A DNA stretch of 64,000 nucleotides from Phaeodactylum tricornutum CCAP 1055/1. Taxonomy: Eukaryota > Bacillariophyta > Bacillariophyceae > Surirellales > Neidiaceae. Both the position numbers and the translations under genes were made by a program. Shown piece by piece: positions 31,311 through 43,690 of the stretch. The stretch is from assembly GCF_000150955.2 (NCBI RefSeq), contig NC_011682.1, forward strand, positions 248,001 to 312,000, in the 5' to 3' direction. Each line of letters starts with the position of its first letter. Position 1 is the stretch's first letter. The notes beneath the pieces were generated by a model. The model made no database searches and had not been told where the DNA came from. It worked only from the letters and a program-made list of their open reading frames with translations.

Positions 31311-31889
31311 GGCAGATTAATCACCAACGGGGCATTTGAACCCACTTGTTTTGACTTCAGCCTTTTAAATGTCCACTCAAAGACTGAAGCAACAAGACTA
31401 TCGTTCCTATAATCCATACTGCGGCTTCACAATAATAAAAGGAATGATGTCTTCCGACAAAAAAATAGCCCGAATCACAGCCGCGTCCACTCAGGCGACA
31501 AACCAAATTTTGGTTTCCTGCGAAGGATCGAATGTTCTCTCTTTGAATAGGTATGATATCCCAGCCAGAACTATTTTAAAAGGCCTGACTGTGAGCTCTA
31601 TCGAAACATGTCACTGGATTATTTTAAGGAAATTTTTCTGTAGAAAGTATATAATATAATTCCCAACAACGAAGAAAGGTCCTCCTAGCTACGACTCCTT
31701 ACCAGTGCATCCTGGACAATTTCAAAAGGGCTGCAACCTCGTACAGGAAATGAAATATAGATGTAAGCTACGGGAGAGATGTTTCTGTGAACTGAAATAT
31801 GACACGGGAAAGCAACAATGCTATGCGTGTGCAGATACCGCAGTATCGGAGGATATCGCACGTTCACGAGCATCGCTTTCCTGCTTGGG
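31311..31889. other. Intergenic region between DAGL-like gene and membrane-protein paralogue 1
   Basis: About 580 bases; one TGACTGTGA site (31586-31594). Holds the lipase promoter and the paralogue's 3' flank. No gene supported. Confidence 0.35.
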
Positions 31890-33302
31890 TTAGCTTCCAT
31901 GCGTTTTGTCGGGTGTCGTCTCCGATGATGGGAGTGTTACTGTAATCTCGGCGCCCACAACTTGTTTCTGCTCGTAGCCACCGATCAAAATTGAATCATC
32001 ATCTCGATACCCTACCCCAGCCTTGTCATACACCTCCAAGTTTCCGCCTCGCACTTTCCAGCCTAGATTTAAAATTTCATTCACACCCCTTTCAGTCCCA
32101 ATGTTACCCCAGTATTCCTTTCGAGTAATCAGTCGATGTCGGTAAGCGGCCAATTGAGTCAAAACGAGCGTTCCAAATAATGTTCCGACGAAAAGTCCCA
32201 GCCCTAGATACCTGCGCCAGTCCCAGTCCTTTTGATCCAATGGAGTCGTAAAGGAGCCTACATCCCGTAGTTTACCATCCGAAATACTTGGTGCCTGAGT
32301 GGGCTTTCCGATTGGAGTCTGGGGAGGTGATGGAATTGGATTCTCGTCAACGGGCGGCTCAGCAGTAGCACCTTCAATCTGGTGAAACGAATACCATACC
32401 TGGATGAAATCGTCGTGCGTTTCGTCGTCCATCCACTGTTGAAACAACCTACTATTGATTGCTGAGAACAGTACATCTTTGATTTGTTGGTCCACCGAAG
32501 ATAGAATGGACGCGTCAGTAACTGCCTCTGTTCCTTCTGGCCAGTAGCAATGATAGGTTATGTTATACTGCCACCACCAACGAGACTCACGCTTATGGAC
32601 CACTTTTGAACTGGTGTAGTCATGGATCAATAAGAAACCCGCGACTTGAGCACGTGTATTATTTGTGCTCAATAAGCTTCGATCATCCAGATTGCCGTCA
32701 TTGTCTTGACGCTGCGGTATCGCAAACATGTAATTGTCTTTTGCCATGGTGGTATTCAGAAAATGGGTAGTCACCCAAATGATCGTATGGCCAACACTTG
32801 GTTGCCTAGGACGTAAAGCAGCGTATAGCGTTATTTGAACGTCATTCGAAACAGTAGATACTCCGGTTGGACCGTCTGAGCCGCCGAAATCTGTGTCTGA
32901 GGGTGCTTGTGTAACTATGCCTTCCCCATTCTCGCCAGAATCCTCGCCTTCGATACCATCGCCGTCGCTGCCACCGACGCCTCCCTCGCCCGGGAGTTGT
33001 TCAGCGTCCGCTACTGGATCTCTACAGGGCAAACTTGTTCCGTTGTTCCCTTGGTAACTCCACCAATAGTCGTCACACTCTGGATTTCCCTTTTCCGGTC
33101 TATCCTTTTCAGCATTGCTATACGGGGTGGATGAATTTGTCAAGATTCTGACAAGGTCCCGACGACTTCCGCGCACTGGGGAGGGTCCTCGACGAGCTGA
33201 TGCAACGTTCCCAATGTTTATGGCTTCGACGCCGCTCACATGCAACAAAATTCGAAGAGGCAGTACTGCTACTACAATAATCGCAGAGAGGCGTTGTCTC
33301 AT
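31890..33302 (-). CDS. Type I membrane protein, tandem paralogue 1 (unknown function)
   Basis: Not assigned to a named family. The long frame begins at 33473, but the ATG at 33302 starts a good signal peptide (MRQRLSAIIVVAVLPL...SGVEA), as in the paralogue at 41704, so that start is preferred (470 residues). Next come a basic RRG segment, a conserved Cys pair around EKDRPEKGNPECDDY and LPCRD, an acidic low-complexity linker, an outer domain (LRPRQPSVGHTIIWVTT, FLNTT, SRWWWQYNITYHCYW), one membrane helix (YLGLGLFVGTLFGTLVLTQL), and a 75-residue inner tail that is the best conserved part (VYDKAGVGYRDDDS, VVGAEITVT). N-glycosylation sequons occur in the outer domain. It seems diatom-specific; a surface or endomembrane role is inferred from topology only. 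Confidence 0.7.
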   Translation of the reverse strand: MRQRLSAIIVVAVLPLRILLHVSGVEAINIGNVASARRGPSPVRGSRRDLVRILTNSSTPYSNAEKDRPEKGNPECDDYWWSYQGNNGTSLPCRDPVADAEQLPGEGGVGGSDGDGIEGEDSGENGEGIVTQAPSDTDFGGSDGPTGVSTVSNDVQITLYAALRPRQPSVGHTIIWVTTHFLNTTMAKDNYMFAIPQRQDNDGNLDDRSLLSTNNTRAQVAGFLLIHDYTSSKVVHKRESRWWWQYNITYHCYWPEGTEAVTDASILSSVDQQIKDVLFSAINSRLFQQWMDDETHDDFIQVWYSFHQIEGATAEPPVDENPIPSPPQTPIGKPTQAPSISDGKLRDVGSFTTPLDQKDWDWRRYLGLGLFVGTLFGTLVLTQLAAYRHRLITRKEYWGNIGTERGVNEILNLGWKVRGGNLEVYDKAGVGYRDDDSILIGGYEQKQVVGAEITVTLPSSETTPDKTHGS

Positions 33303-33870
33303 CCTTAAGACAGCAAAACCTCTAAAAAATTCTTGACCGTGGGTCGAATGTGAATCGACAATCCTACCAACTGTAAAACAGCCGTCATTGTCACCAAGGC
33401 GCGAATTCACGTTTTTTCGCGCACCGTTGAATTTCGTCAACATTTCACGCCATCGTTCTATCAAACGTTCCATCTACATTCAACAGTCGAATGAACACGA
33501 GCTCCAGTATTGTTTTTTCCCCTTGTTGTGTTGCTTTTAGCTCCATCCTTCACGAAAAATCGGAAGAATTAAGAAATTGTCTGCGTGTTCCTTTTGACGT
33601 CGCGTGTTACTTTGCAAAAAGTGGGTATACGCAGTTTTTGGCACGGTTGCTTGACGACGGCCAAGAGCCCGCGCACTACCTATCATTATTGAATTCTTTC
33701 TGTAATACCATTCGTCTTTGTCATGTCGCTTGACATACTGCTCCGCTTCGGCGGAAAGCATTCTTTCCGTGGCCTGACAAATCGATCAAAAGCACTCAAG
33801 ACGACTTGAAGTGCAGCTTGTAAAGTGCTTGCCTTACAGCTCACAATAAAGCAAAGTGAGCACAGCATCC
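33303..33870. other. Upstream region of paralogue 1
   Basis: Promoter side of paralogue 1 up to the retroelement. The last four bases (ATCC, 33867-33870) are repeated beyond the far LTR and are the likely target-site duplication. Confidence 0.4.
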
Positions 33871-34019
33871 TAGAAAACTGCAACGACAACGGGCTAAAAC
33901 GTGTCTGTGGGACCAAAGGATTGGATATACGATAAAAAGACGTAAAACAAAGACTTATAAGCATAAACCCAAGATAAAGGGATAACGAACCCCGATATGC
34001 TTGTCGTAGGGTTTTTCTA
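33871..34019 (-). repeat. LTR of copia element (3' end of element)
   Basis: 149 bases starting TAGAAAACTGCAACGAC and ending GGGTTTTTCTA on the forward strand. About 98.7% identical to 40374-40522. Short LTRs are usual for diatom copia elements. Confidence 0.9.
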
Positions 34020-37000
34020 GTCCCCTCACATTGAGACCATGAACATAACCTTGGCGAAATGTGTCCCCTCAAAACCACAATGGGAAAAATAGGGAACCAA
34101 ATAAAAATAAAACTTCGACACTGCATGCAATGACAAATATAATGCAAATGCAATTTGTCCCAACATTGAACCTGTTGAGAACGGGAAAATTGGCAAACCC
34201 TTCTTCTAACTTGAATCACCATAAAATACTTCGTATAATAGCCTGTCTCACTGGACCTGTTTGAACCTTCGTAAGTATATCCGCTAAATTTGACTCTGAT
34301 GGTTCATATGCAATCTTGATCACTTTCATGGCAACATTCTCTTGTACAAAATGATATGCTATTGCGTTACTTTTCTTCTTCAACACTGATTCTGGTGCCG
34401 TAGTATTGTATACAACCGACATATTGTCACAAAGAACTTTAGCCGGACCATCAATAGGAATGCCCATCATACGTAACTTGTATTGTAAACCTTGTATCAT
34501 CTCAGTAGCAATCTTTAATGCAACAAACTCACTACCAAAAGTAGACGTTTCAACTGAATTCTGACGCTTCAAGAACCACATAATTGGAGAATGATTGATA
34601 TAAATCAAAACACCTGTTCGAGAACGACGAGTAACACGGTCTCCCGCATGGTCAGCGTCAACAAAGGCTATAATCTCCACCACCTTACCACGTGGTTCCG
34701 GAGCATTCGGTGGAATTGGCTCTTTAACATCACCATAGAAATCTGTCCAATCCGCATCATCGTTAAAGCTGTTGTCAATCACCGGATAAGAATCATCAAA
34801 TACCAATCGAGACTTGTGATGTGACTTCAAATATCCGAAAATATGGAAAACTGCAGCTAGATGTCCTTCACGCGGCATCGCGAGAAAAGATGAGAGCATA
34901 GACACCTCACACATTATATCAATGCGACCAATTTCAACTGCCCATCTCAAAACTCCTATCTGTGACTGGAAATAGTTAGCACGTTCCGCATCCAACACAG
35001 GGGAAACATCGAGTTCCGGTCGATAATTTGACAATATAGGTGACGTAATCTTTGTAGATAAACGTTTTCCACCTTCATCCAAATCCTTTTCAACATTTGC
35101 AACTGCCTGTTTCACATAATTCGTGGAACTCATCGACCATCGCTGTTTCGATGGATTATCGGGAAGCGTAAAAATTTCCAAGATTTGCTCCCAAATATAC
35201 CTCGGGCGTCTTAATTGATTCAGGCTTGAGTTTAAAATGCATACCAATCGAATCCAGAATCTTCTTCGGATCTGTACTGATACATAGGAAATCATCGGTA
35301 TAAATAAGCACATACTCATAGTAATTTGTACCATCATGTTTCTGAGCTGGTCTAAGCCAAACATCTGGATCTGCAAGACAAGAGATTAAATGCAACTCCT
35401 CCATTGTCGCAGCTAAGTGAGCATGCCATGCTGCCCCACTCGACTTCAAACCATATAACGCACAAACAATAAGTGCATAACAACCTTGCACTGACTTTCC
35501 GAACTCTGGACCACATGTTGTATATACCTTTTCGCGAACTGGAGCATTCAAATAAGCTTTCTGCGCATTGGCACCAAGTATATCCAATGAATTCAAAGAT
35601 GCGATGAGTAAAGCAATTCTAACACTATTGCGCGAAGCAACACTGGCATATGTAATTGAACTCGGCGGATCTGTAACATGTCCCCCGGCGACGAATCTGG
35701 CTTTGCGAGTAAAATCCATTTTGATATCAAATATCATGTGACATGGTATCCATGTATGAGCTACTGGTTTAGGAGCATCCTGATCGAGAATTGTAAATGC
35801 TGGCATAACATTTGTCATTTCCTTCTTGATCGCATCCGACCACAACAAAGTGTTAGTATCTCGGTCAATCTCGAGAGCTTGCTTGACCAATTTCGGCATA
35901 CAAATACCAAACTTGTGAGTCCTTTTAAGGTATCTCGTCTTTACCGCTGAAATAATACAATCACATTTCTGCAATACATCCGGTACCCACCAAGCAAAAG
36001 CTGGCTCATGAAGCAGTTTGTTAGCAACGGCATATTCGGCAACTTCAATTGGATTTGATTCCTTCAGATCTTTGAGAGGAAACCAAGTTGTAGATCCGTC
36101 CTTCCATTGCAATAATAACGCCCAGCCTTTAGTGGTCCGTCTTATGCGTTTCACACCATGTTTGTCCGTATAATACATATCGTCAGGTGCGACTGCCGAT
36201 CCATCCATCCTGTGATCAATGATCTCATCCACTATTCGAAACCGGCGTCCTTCATCATCCACCTGCGTATATAAGTGTCCCGCAATAACGTTAGCAGCAA
36301 ATTCCTGCACATTACCGTCTGGGAACTGGACTTCCATAACTCTCGTATTCAAAACAGGATTGGGATGCGATTTTCCTACCAAGTTACCATCGCGATCCTT
36401 TTTACACGCAATGACTGTTCCAGTGGTAGCAACGTCCTTGTACGGTAACACAACTTGAGCATCAAGGTATTCATCAAAAGCTTCGTGATCCAACTCGTCC
36501 GCTTGAGGCATTGGCGGCTCGTCCCCTGTCGAATCATCTGAATAAGTGCAAAATACATTATACTGTTCAGGAAACACAGGGGCAATGGCATCATCAAAGT
36601 TATTATAGCTCAAAGTTGCGTCAAATGAGGACTTGTCTAATTGCACCTCCCTGGAATTAAGATCAGCTGTAGAAAGTGGCGAGTAAGAAGTTCGAGATAC
36701 CACTTGACCACTTCAAACAAGTATACGCACACACATAACATCACCAGTATCATGCGCAGGACCGAGCCAGCGACCTAGATTCCGTTTGTCTTCCGGAAAG
36801 TCGACTGGGTCTAAATACCATATCCAATCATACCAAGCGAATTCACACAAGTGGCTAATATCCATAGTATCACCCGACACTGCCGTGTTTGGTACATCAT
36901 TGTTCAATGCATAAACGTTGTGAGCAATTGACAATCGAATCAAACTTTGCAACTCCAGGCAAAAATTCCATAAATATAAAGGTGCAGATGACTTTTTCAT

Positions 37001-40000
37001 AGCCATGTTAGTCATGCGCTTCAATGCTCTGATTGCAGTCTCAGCTCAATTCAACCACGGTGAGTAAGGTTCAATCTATCTAGCATGAGATCCTGCAGCA
37101 CAAACCTTCCGTCTGAATTCACCCTGCACCAATTCTTTCGCGCCATTGGAAATAATCTTGGCTGGAACACCTTCTCAATGAAACAACAAATCCAATGTCT
37201 CATGGACATTACCTTTTGACTTCATAGCATAAGCACGTGTCCAATCAAGATCATTGACGTAAATCTGGGCACAGGTATTTCCGCTCAAAGACATTACACA
37301 AGAAAACATTGTATTTGTATACACACTTGTACGGAGATGTCGGTATCTGAGCTGACTTGTAGTTGGCTTGACTCTCTGTGTTAGAGTCCGACTGGCAATA
37401 TCCTTGACTCCTCTCTGAGTTGTAGCCAATAAAGTTCGTTTCGCTGCAGATAAACCGATATTCCAACATCTGGCTAACTCTTCCGGAGTAACTCTGTACC
37501 TGTAATTCGACAACTGAGCAACACTCACAAGACATGTCTTTTCGAGTGCTTCGACAAAATGCTGTTCATTGAGTGACACCCAAATACTAGACAACACAAC
37601 TGATACTGTACTTTCGTGTGACAAAACCATTTGAATGCTTGCATGACCGGATTGTCTCGTTACCAAAATACCTTTGCTATCGGTATACTTCTCCTCCTGA
37701 CGAGGAAAATCCGTTGAATAAGGATCCCAAATGGGATTGTCATACATGAGAGTCAACTTGTGAAAATTTCGAAACTCCTCTGGAGACGGCTTTCGCACTG
37801 GCAAATACGAAATCACACCATCTAATTGCAGATGCAATTTAAGATTCTCCTTCGGAAAATAAATCAAATGTGACAAATCCGTGGGGTTTTCAAGTAAAAA
37901 TCTTGGGCAATCATAGACCTGCACATTGTTTAACCGGAGCTGATTCGGATTTAACAAATTATGTTCCATGGTAGGAAAGTGCAAGGCCTGATGAATAATT
38001 AAAATAAAAGTCTCATATGTGTAAGGATGATCATATGCAAGAGCAGCAGAGACAATTGGTACAGACCGGGCTTGTCCCAATGTAGATAAAAATGCAGAAA
38101 CATCAACCGTTCGAGAGGTTTCGTGAAATATATAAGTGTTCTTTCCGACGCAACAAGTATCCGTGTGAGAATCTAACTCCGCATGTGATATAAATGCACT
38201 CTCCAGTGACTGTATAGAGATAGAACGTGTTGATACCACCGACATATTCGAACTTCTCTGCGACATATTTCGACCTGCCAACAACTTTGAAGTAAGCAAG
38301 CTCGTATCTTCACAACTTGTCTTCCATTTCTTGTCATCCTCCTTTTCTTGAGAATCAACAGTAGAAGCATTGCGTTTACCACCAGCTTCTTGACGTAACG
38401 TATGTAAGTGACGCTTCTGTTCAGCATTCATACTCTTGTATTCATCAAAGGTATAATACTTATCCACCATGCCCTTGGTAGAACCTTTGTTGAAAACACC
38501 TTTATCACCGCGTCCACCGCGACCTTTATTACATCAACCTGATCCTTTACCTCGTCCTTGACCACAACCAGATTGACCTGACAAAATATTCCGAAGCTGA
38601 GCTTGATTCTGTTCTTCAATAAACTCACTGAGGAAATCCACTGTGGCTTCAAAATCATTTTTCAAAGATGGGTTAGCACAAACAGTGGCAATTGCAGAAT
38701 TGAGAAACGATGCCTGAATCCGTTTCAAAAATTACCGAACTTTTGCAGCCTCTGTCAATGGCTCTCCAAACTCTTCCAGATCTGTATGAGCTTGCTGATG
38801 AATCTCAGCAAAACTTTCGAAAGTAAAGTTACAACGCTCTCCGTTGTAAAACTTTGACTCAAGATCACCTTCAGCACGCGTCATAATCTTTGACTGATTA
38901 GTTGGTCCCAAATAATGCGAGCAAAGTGCAAACCAAGCCGCACGACCATTACGAGCTCGAGCATAAGCCGACACCCAACTCCAAGTAGGACCACCATGAG
39001 CACAAACGCGAAAAATAGACCACACCTGAGCATTATCTGCTGCATAGGACTCTTCTTCATGAGGACATTGCGCTATCATTTCTTCAAACGCATCTTGATA
39101 GTCGTTATCCGGACCTTCAGGAACTTCTTTGTCTTCACAAATGACATAAGCCAATGGAACTCCCGTTGTTCCTCGAATTTGGAGCAAATATTCCGCAATA
39201 TTTTCAAAGGCATCACGGATTTTCTTCAGGTCTTCAATTTGTCCAGGAGCAACAAGGTCTTTCTTTAACTCTTTGTCTTCCTTCTCACGCTTCTTGATCT
39301 CAATCATCGAGAAAATACGTGCCGCATTGAACTGAGCCGGATAAGGCCGAGAAGTGCGCTTGAGGTGACGAACATAATATGCCAACAATACAAGACGCTC
39401 CTCCGCAGTGGGTGAAATTGCTACACCATTGCGAGGAATCATGGCCGGGGCTCCAGGTTGTTCTGCGTTAGGATTCGGAAGCGTACCCCCGGGACGACGG
39501 ATGTTCTTACACATATCCTTGATGAAATCATCCGTTGCGATCTCGAAAACATCCATAGACATAATCGAATCCGTGATAGCATCGCGTTGTTTGACATCAA
39601 CAATGCCGATTGCTTGTAAAGCATTTCGAACTTGAGCTAAAGCAGCTGCCATGGTCAACTTTTGTCTTCTTCACCTGTCTTAAATTTCATAAAACTTCGT
39701 AAGCTGGTTTGACAACATTCAGTGTTCTTTCTGCACCACGTGAACACGAGAAGTATTGATCACTGATAACATCACATGTGAACACCACATAAATACCATA
39801 TAAGTGATATCAATATTGAATACCGTTTGAGAACCATTTCAATAAAACGCGACGAACACCATTTTCATGTCGCAAACCATAATACGAGATATCTGGCTGA
39901 TATCTATCAGAGTGGAGGATCCACGATTACCGTTTGGTACAAGTCCGATAATTGTTGCTGTATAAGTAAATGTTCCATGCAAACAAACTACTTATCATCC

Positions 40001-40373
40001 ACACATGGATAAAGCTTGGATCCGAGCTTTTAGCAAACAATAAATTCTTGTGCAATGCACCTTCTTCGGTAGATGAAGAGATCCATGGAAGCGTCCCACC
40101 ATGGAGATTTTGCCTCGTTTCAGACCGTTAGACGGATACGAAACCCAGTTACCAATCAACATGTCTACCACATGGACCATTACGAGAAACTGGCAGTATA
40201 TTCCAGACCTCTGCAGGCTTCGGCGACTCAACAACAATATGAAGAGCCAGGTATTTTAGCTTTACCTCCCCAGGCACTATCGGACTTGGCGATCACTTCA
40301 AACACTCAAATCACAACGAATCACCCTACCTTTGATCCCGCTACCTCAGCTTAGAACACTGGGTCTGATAAAC

Positions 40374-40522
40374 TAGAAAACTGCAACGATAACGGGCTAA
40401 AACGTGTCTGTGGGACCAAAGGATTGTATATACGATAAAAAGACGTAAAACAAAGACTTATAAGCATAAACCCAAGATAAAGGGATAACGAACCCCGATA
40501 TGCTTGTCGTAGGGTTTTTCTA
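40374..40522 (-). repeat. LTR of copia element (5' end of element)
   Basis: The partner of 33871-34019, same length and orientation. Followed by ATCC (40523-40526), matching the bases before the other LTR. Confidence 0.9.
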
Positions 40523-41703
40523 ATCCAACTCGCCCATAACTAAAACGAACCCTCTGTCTAGAGATTCTAGCATCCCTGTCTAACAGTAAAATGTCCTCTC
40601 AGTCGGTCATTCGTCTCACAGTCAGCCCTTGCTTTTTCAAAATCCGGGATAGCAAAGCCTTTTCCAATCACATTGTCATTCACGCAAGAGATAGCATTTT
40701 ACAGGTAGCAATAGAATATGTGTTGGATTACTCTGTTGGTAGCTTTTTCAAAATTACTGTTAATTAGAACTCCACACCAGTAGTGGGCCCGGCCCCAGTA
40801 ACACAACACCGTAATAGACGGCAAGCTAGTCCTAAGCATACTGACTAATGTAAACATATTAGATATAGTTGCATGCTACATGCGGCTCAGAAGTCCCAAT
40901 TTTCCAAAACTTGTGTTTACAATGGACCACCGCATCTGCTTTTGGAGTCCTTTTTAGGCCGTTAGTTTCAGTTCCTGGATTTTTGTCAAACGGACGCACT
41001 CTAAAACGGCTCTGGAACCTCCGACCGGGCCGATTCTGACGCAGTTTCTGTCCCAGTGCCTTCCAGTGCATATTTTGTAGTGTCTCCGTCAGATTTTGTG
41101 TTGTCGCCATCCACTGGAGCGGAGAATTCTTCATCCGAGTCCACCATGGTGGATTTCATTATTTTGGCGATTTCGGACCGAAAACACTCGTGACCGCAAT
41201 CACGATAACTCATGATCTACCGATGAAAAGGAGCTGAAAATTCAACTAAATTCCTACGGTAAGCATCGAATCCGTGTTTTGCCCCTAGTTAGAGCAGTAG
41301 AGTGAAATAGAGCTTTGCGACGAAGTTATGGCCACCTATTCATCTTATGGTGTTCGCGTCTGTGAACCTTTCCAAAAAAACTCTACGCACACGTTCCACG
41401 AGGATTTGTAGCGTAGATAGGTCGTTGCCGGAGGAGTGCTTTCTGCTTGTCTCTCCTGTTTCCGCCGAGTTCCTCGACAAAGTGACACCTCCATCCAACA
41501 CAGTACAACTGATGTAATGTTGGTGGCTAAGGTATTGTGATGCACTCCACAGCTTTGCTGTCATGAGAGGAGTTCAATCGCAAGAGCGTCCTCCTCAGGC
41601 GCGACCTCTCCTTTTATCCTATGCTGACCGATCCTCTTCTGTTCGAGTCGGGATTCTCTAGCGGTGACATCAGGAGGTATTGTCAGCAATACTTTTGGTT
41701 CCT
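40523..41703. other. Intergenic region between copia element and paralogue 2
   Basis: About 1.2 kb. One TGACTGTGA site in reverse (40616-40624). Short reverse frames at 40859-41134, 41001-41213 and 41340-41564 have no recognised domain and overlap each other. The 41001-41213 frame is acidic and low-complexity and could be a small gene or chance. Nothing else seen. Confidence 0.35.
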
Positions 41704-43062
41704 TCAACTAGTCTGCGTCATATCAGGAGTGGTCTCTGACGATGGATGCGTAACTGTGATCTCGGCTCCCACAACCTCTTTTTGCTCAAAGCCTCCAATC
41801 AGCATTGAGTCGTCATCTCGGTAACCGACACCAGCCTTGTCATAAACTTCCATGTTATCGTTTCGGACTTTCCAACCGAGCTTTAGAAGCTCATCAACTC
41901 CTTTTTCAGTACCAAGATTTCCCCACAATTCTTTCCGCGTTAGCAGTCTTTGACGGTAGGCCGCGACTTGTGTTAAAAGTAGAGTTACCGATACAGTTCC
42001 TATAAAGAGTCCGAGACCAAGGTATCTCCGCCAGTCCCAGTCTTTCTGATCCAAAGGAGTAGCGAACGAACCATGTTCTCGAGAAAAGCCAGCTTCTGCG
42101 AATGCCGGTGCCGTGGTGGGCGCTGTTGCAGGATCAAACGGTGAAGCAGGACTACGACCGCTATTTCCGTCTTCGAGCGAGTGTTTAACTTGTATGGAGT
42201 CATCGAGTGTCTCTTCAATAATCCACCTTTGAAAGGAACCGTCGTCGATGCCGGAGAATAGCGTTGCTGAAATTGATTGATCGATGGAATCCAGGATCGA
42301 CGCATCCAAGATAGCGGCACCACTATCCGACCAAAGGCAGTGATAGGTTAGATTGTACTGCCACCACCAGAGAACATCATCTTCTCGAACCACCTTTGAA
42401 GTAGTGTAGTCGTAGACCATGCGGTAGCCATTTCCGTTGTCTCTTTCCAGCTTCCGACGATCGTTCAACCTATCATCGGTTTCACGTTGCGGTAAATGAA
42501 AAACGAAGTTTTGTGCAGCAGTAGTAGTGTTCAGAAATTGGGTAGTCACCCAAATAAGACTGTGGCCAATACTTGGCTCTCTGGGACGCAATCCTATGTA
42601 CAACGATACTACGACATCGTTCACAACATTTGGTGAAGGAGAACCTGTCGGATCGACAGTGACTACCGTTTCGGGTGCTCTGGTATCTTCACCAATATCT
42701 CCGGTAAAATCATTATTGTCGTCCTCGTCATCATCCTCAGTATCGTCGTCAGTTCCGCTGAGCAAGCCTTCACTGTCATCTTCTTCAATATCAAATTCGC
42801 GGCAAGGCAGGATTGTTTCGCTGCCCAAGTAGTTCCATTCATACTCGTTACAGTCCGGATTTCCCTTGTCGGGTCGATCCTTTTCCTCTCGAGAATAGGG
42901 TATTCTCCTCTTTACCCTGGATCCCCGACGAATCATTGGAGTATGTCTACTAGGATCTAGTTGACCTTCTGGAACAAAGTCATAGAAAGCTGCGGCGTTT
43001 CCGAATTGTGCAACGGCGGCAAGCAAGAGGACAGGTACTCCCATCGACGTCACGGATTTCAT
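41704..43062 (-). CDS. Type I membrane protein, tandem paralogue 2 (unknown function)
   Basis: A clear duplicate of the gene at 31890-33302, in the same orientation. The ATG at 43062 gives signal peptide MKSVTSMGVPVLLLAAV...NAAAF (452 residues); the frame upstream begins only at a TTG. Shared order: RRGSRVKRR basic segment, KDRPDKGNPDC and LPCREF Cys motifs, an Asp-rich linker (DDDTEDDDEDDNND), LRPREPSIGHSLIWVTT, VLWWWQYNLTYHCLW, a membrane helix (YLGLGLFIGTVSVTLLLTQV) and a highly conserved inner tail (VYDKAGVGYRDDDS, VVGAEITVTHPSSETTPD). The linker regions have diverged most, so constraint appears strongest on the tail and the Trp-rich outer segment. Intronless. Confidence 0.7.
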   Translation of the reverse strand: MKSVTSMGVPVLLLAAVAQFGNAAAFYDFVPEGQLDPSRHTPMIRRGSRVKRRIPYSREEKDRPDKGNPDCNEYEWNYLGSETILPCREFDIEEDDSEGLLSGTDDDTEDDDEDDNNDFTGDIGEDTRAPETVVTVDPTGSPSPNVVNDVVVSLYIGLRPREPSIGHSLIWVTTQFLNTTTAAQNFVFHLPQRETDDRLNDRRKLERDNGNGYRMVYDYTTSKVVREDDVLWWWQYNLTYHCLWSDSGAAILDASILDSIDQSISATLFSGIDDGSFQRWIIEETLDDSIQVKHSLEDGNSGRSPASPFDPATAPTTAPAFAEAGFSREHGSFATPLDQKDWDWRRYLGLGLFIGTVSVTLLLTQVAAYRQRLLTRKELWGNLGTEKGVDELLKLGWKVRNDNMEVYDKAGVGYRDDDSMLIGGFEQKEVVGAEITVTHPSSETTPDMTQTS

Positions 43063-43690
43063 CGCCGTTGACTTCAAAATGGTTCTTAAAACGAATAAAA
43101 ATCGGTTGTTCTATCCCGAGTGGCTTTCATCCACCGGGTGCTGAAAGGTACTGTAAGTTTTCGTTCCTTGGAGTCTCATATACAGCGTGTCCTTTTGCTC
43201 GAAAACGAGAGCCTTTGTGGGGGTTTCTAGCGAGATGTCTGTTTGTTTGTGCATGGCGGCGTTTTTCCAGCGTTCATCCGAACTGTGCGACTCGAGTCCG
43301 TGGTTGCGTAGAAAACAACGACTATCGCTAGAGTAGTACTTTTCTATGACTGCGTCGGTTCCAAAATAGCCCCTCGCGGGAAAATAGGTCTATGCCAGAG
43401 ATCACAGTCAGCCGCCGCAAGCAAGAATTCTCGACCTTGGTTGCAACCGTGTGGAAGTCGACTGCAATCAGATAAGGGTAGGGTACCATTTGCAAACGAA
43501 AAGTCGACCAATGTTTGGGAGGGTGGGGAATCTCCCATGATGTGATCATCAATACCCAACGACTACCGTATCGTCAAGCGAATATGACAGAGAAACGAAG
43601 TCACCGAAACACACTTCAAGCTTGCTTGACCATCAAAGAACGCGACAAGCCCCGTCTCGCTCCTCTTACTACTTTCCCAAGTGAAGATTC
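43063..43690. promoter_or_regulatory. Divergent promoter region, paralogue 2 / metallo-beta-lactamase gene
   Basis: About 630 bases between divergent starts, with one TGACTGTGA site in reverse (43402-43410). No gene supported. Confidence 0.4.

Larger units (their letters stand above)
33871..40522 (-). mobile_element. Ty1/copia (CoDi-like) LTR retrotransposon, broken
   Basis: A 6.65-kb element on the reverse strand with 149-bp direct repeats at both ends. Parts in transcription order, rounded: gag-like region about 39.7-38.7 kb; zinc-knuckle/protease region about 38.7-38.0 kb (DSHTD aspartic protease motif); integrase about 37.9-36.7 kb; reverse transcriptase about 36.7-35.2 kb; RNase H about 35.2-34.2 kb. 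The gag-protease-integrase-RT-RNase H order defines the copia superfamily. The coding region is broken, with about five interruptions. The two LTRs differ at only 2 of 149 positions, so insertion was recent on the scale of this genome. ATCC flanks both ends as the likely target duplication. It sits between the two membrane-protein paralogues. Confidence 0.9.

Noticed and set aside
31369-31659. Forward frame of 96 codons upstream of the lipase gene
   Set aside because: No motif and antisense to promoter DNA of the neighbouring gene; treated as chance.
41001-41213. Reverse frame of 70 codons, acidic
   Set aside because: Overlaps another equally long frame and has no support beyond being open.
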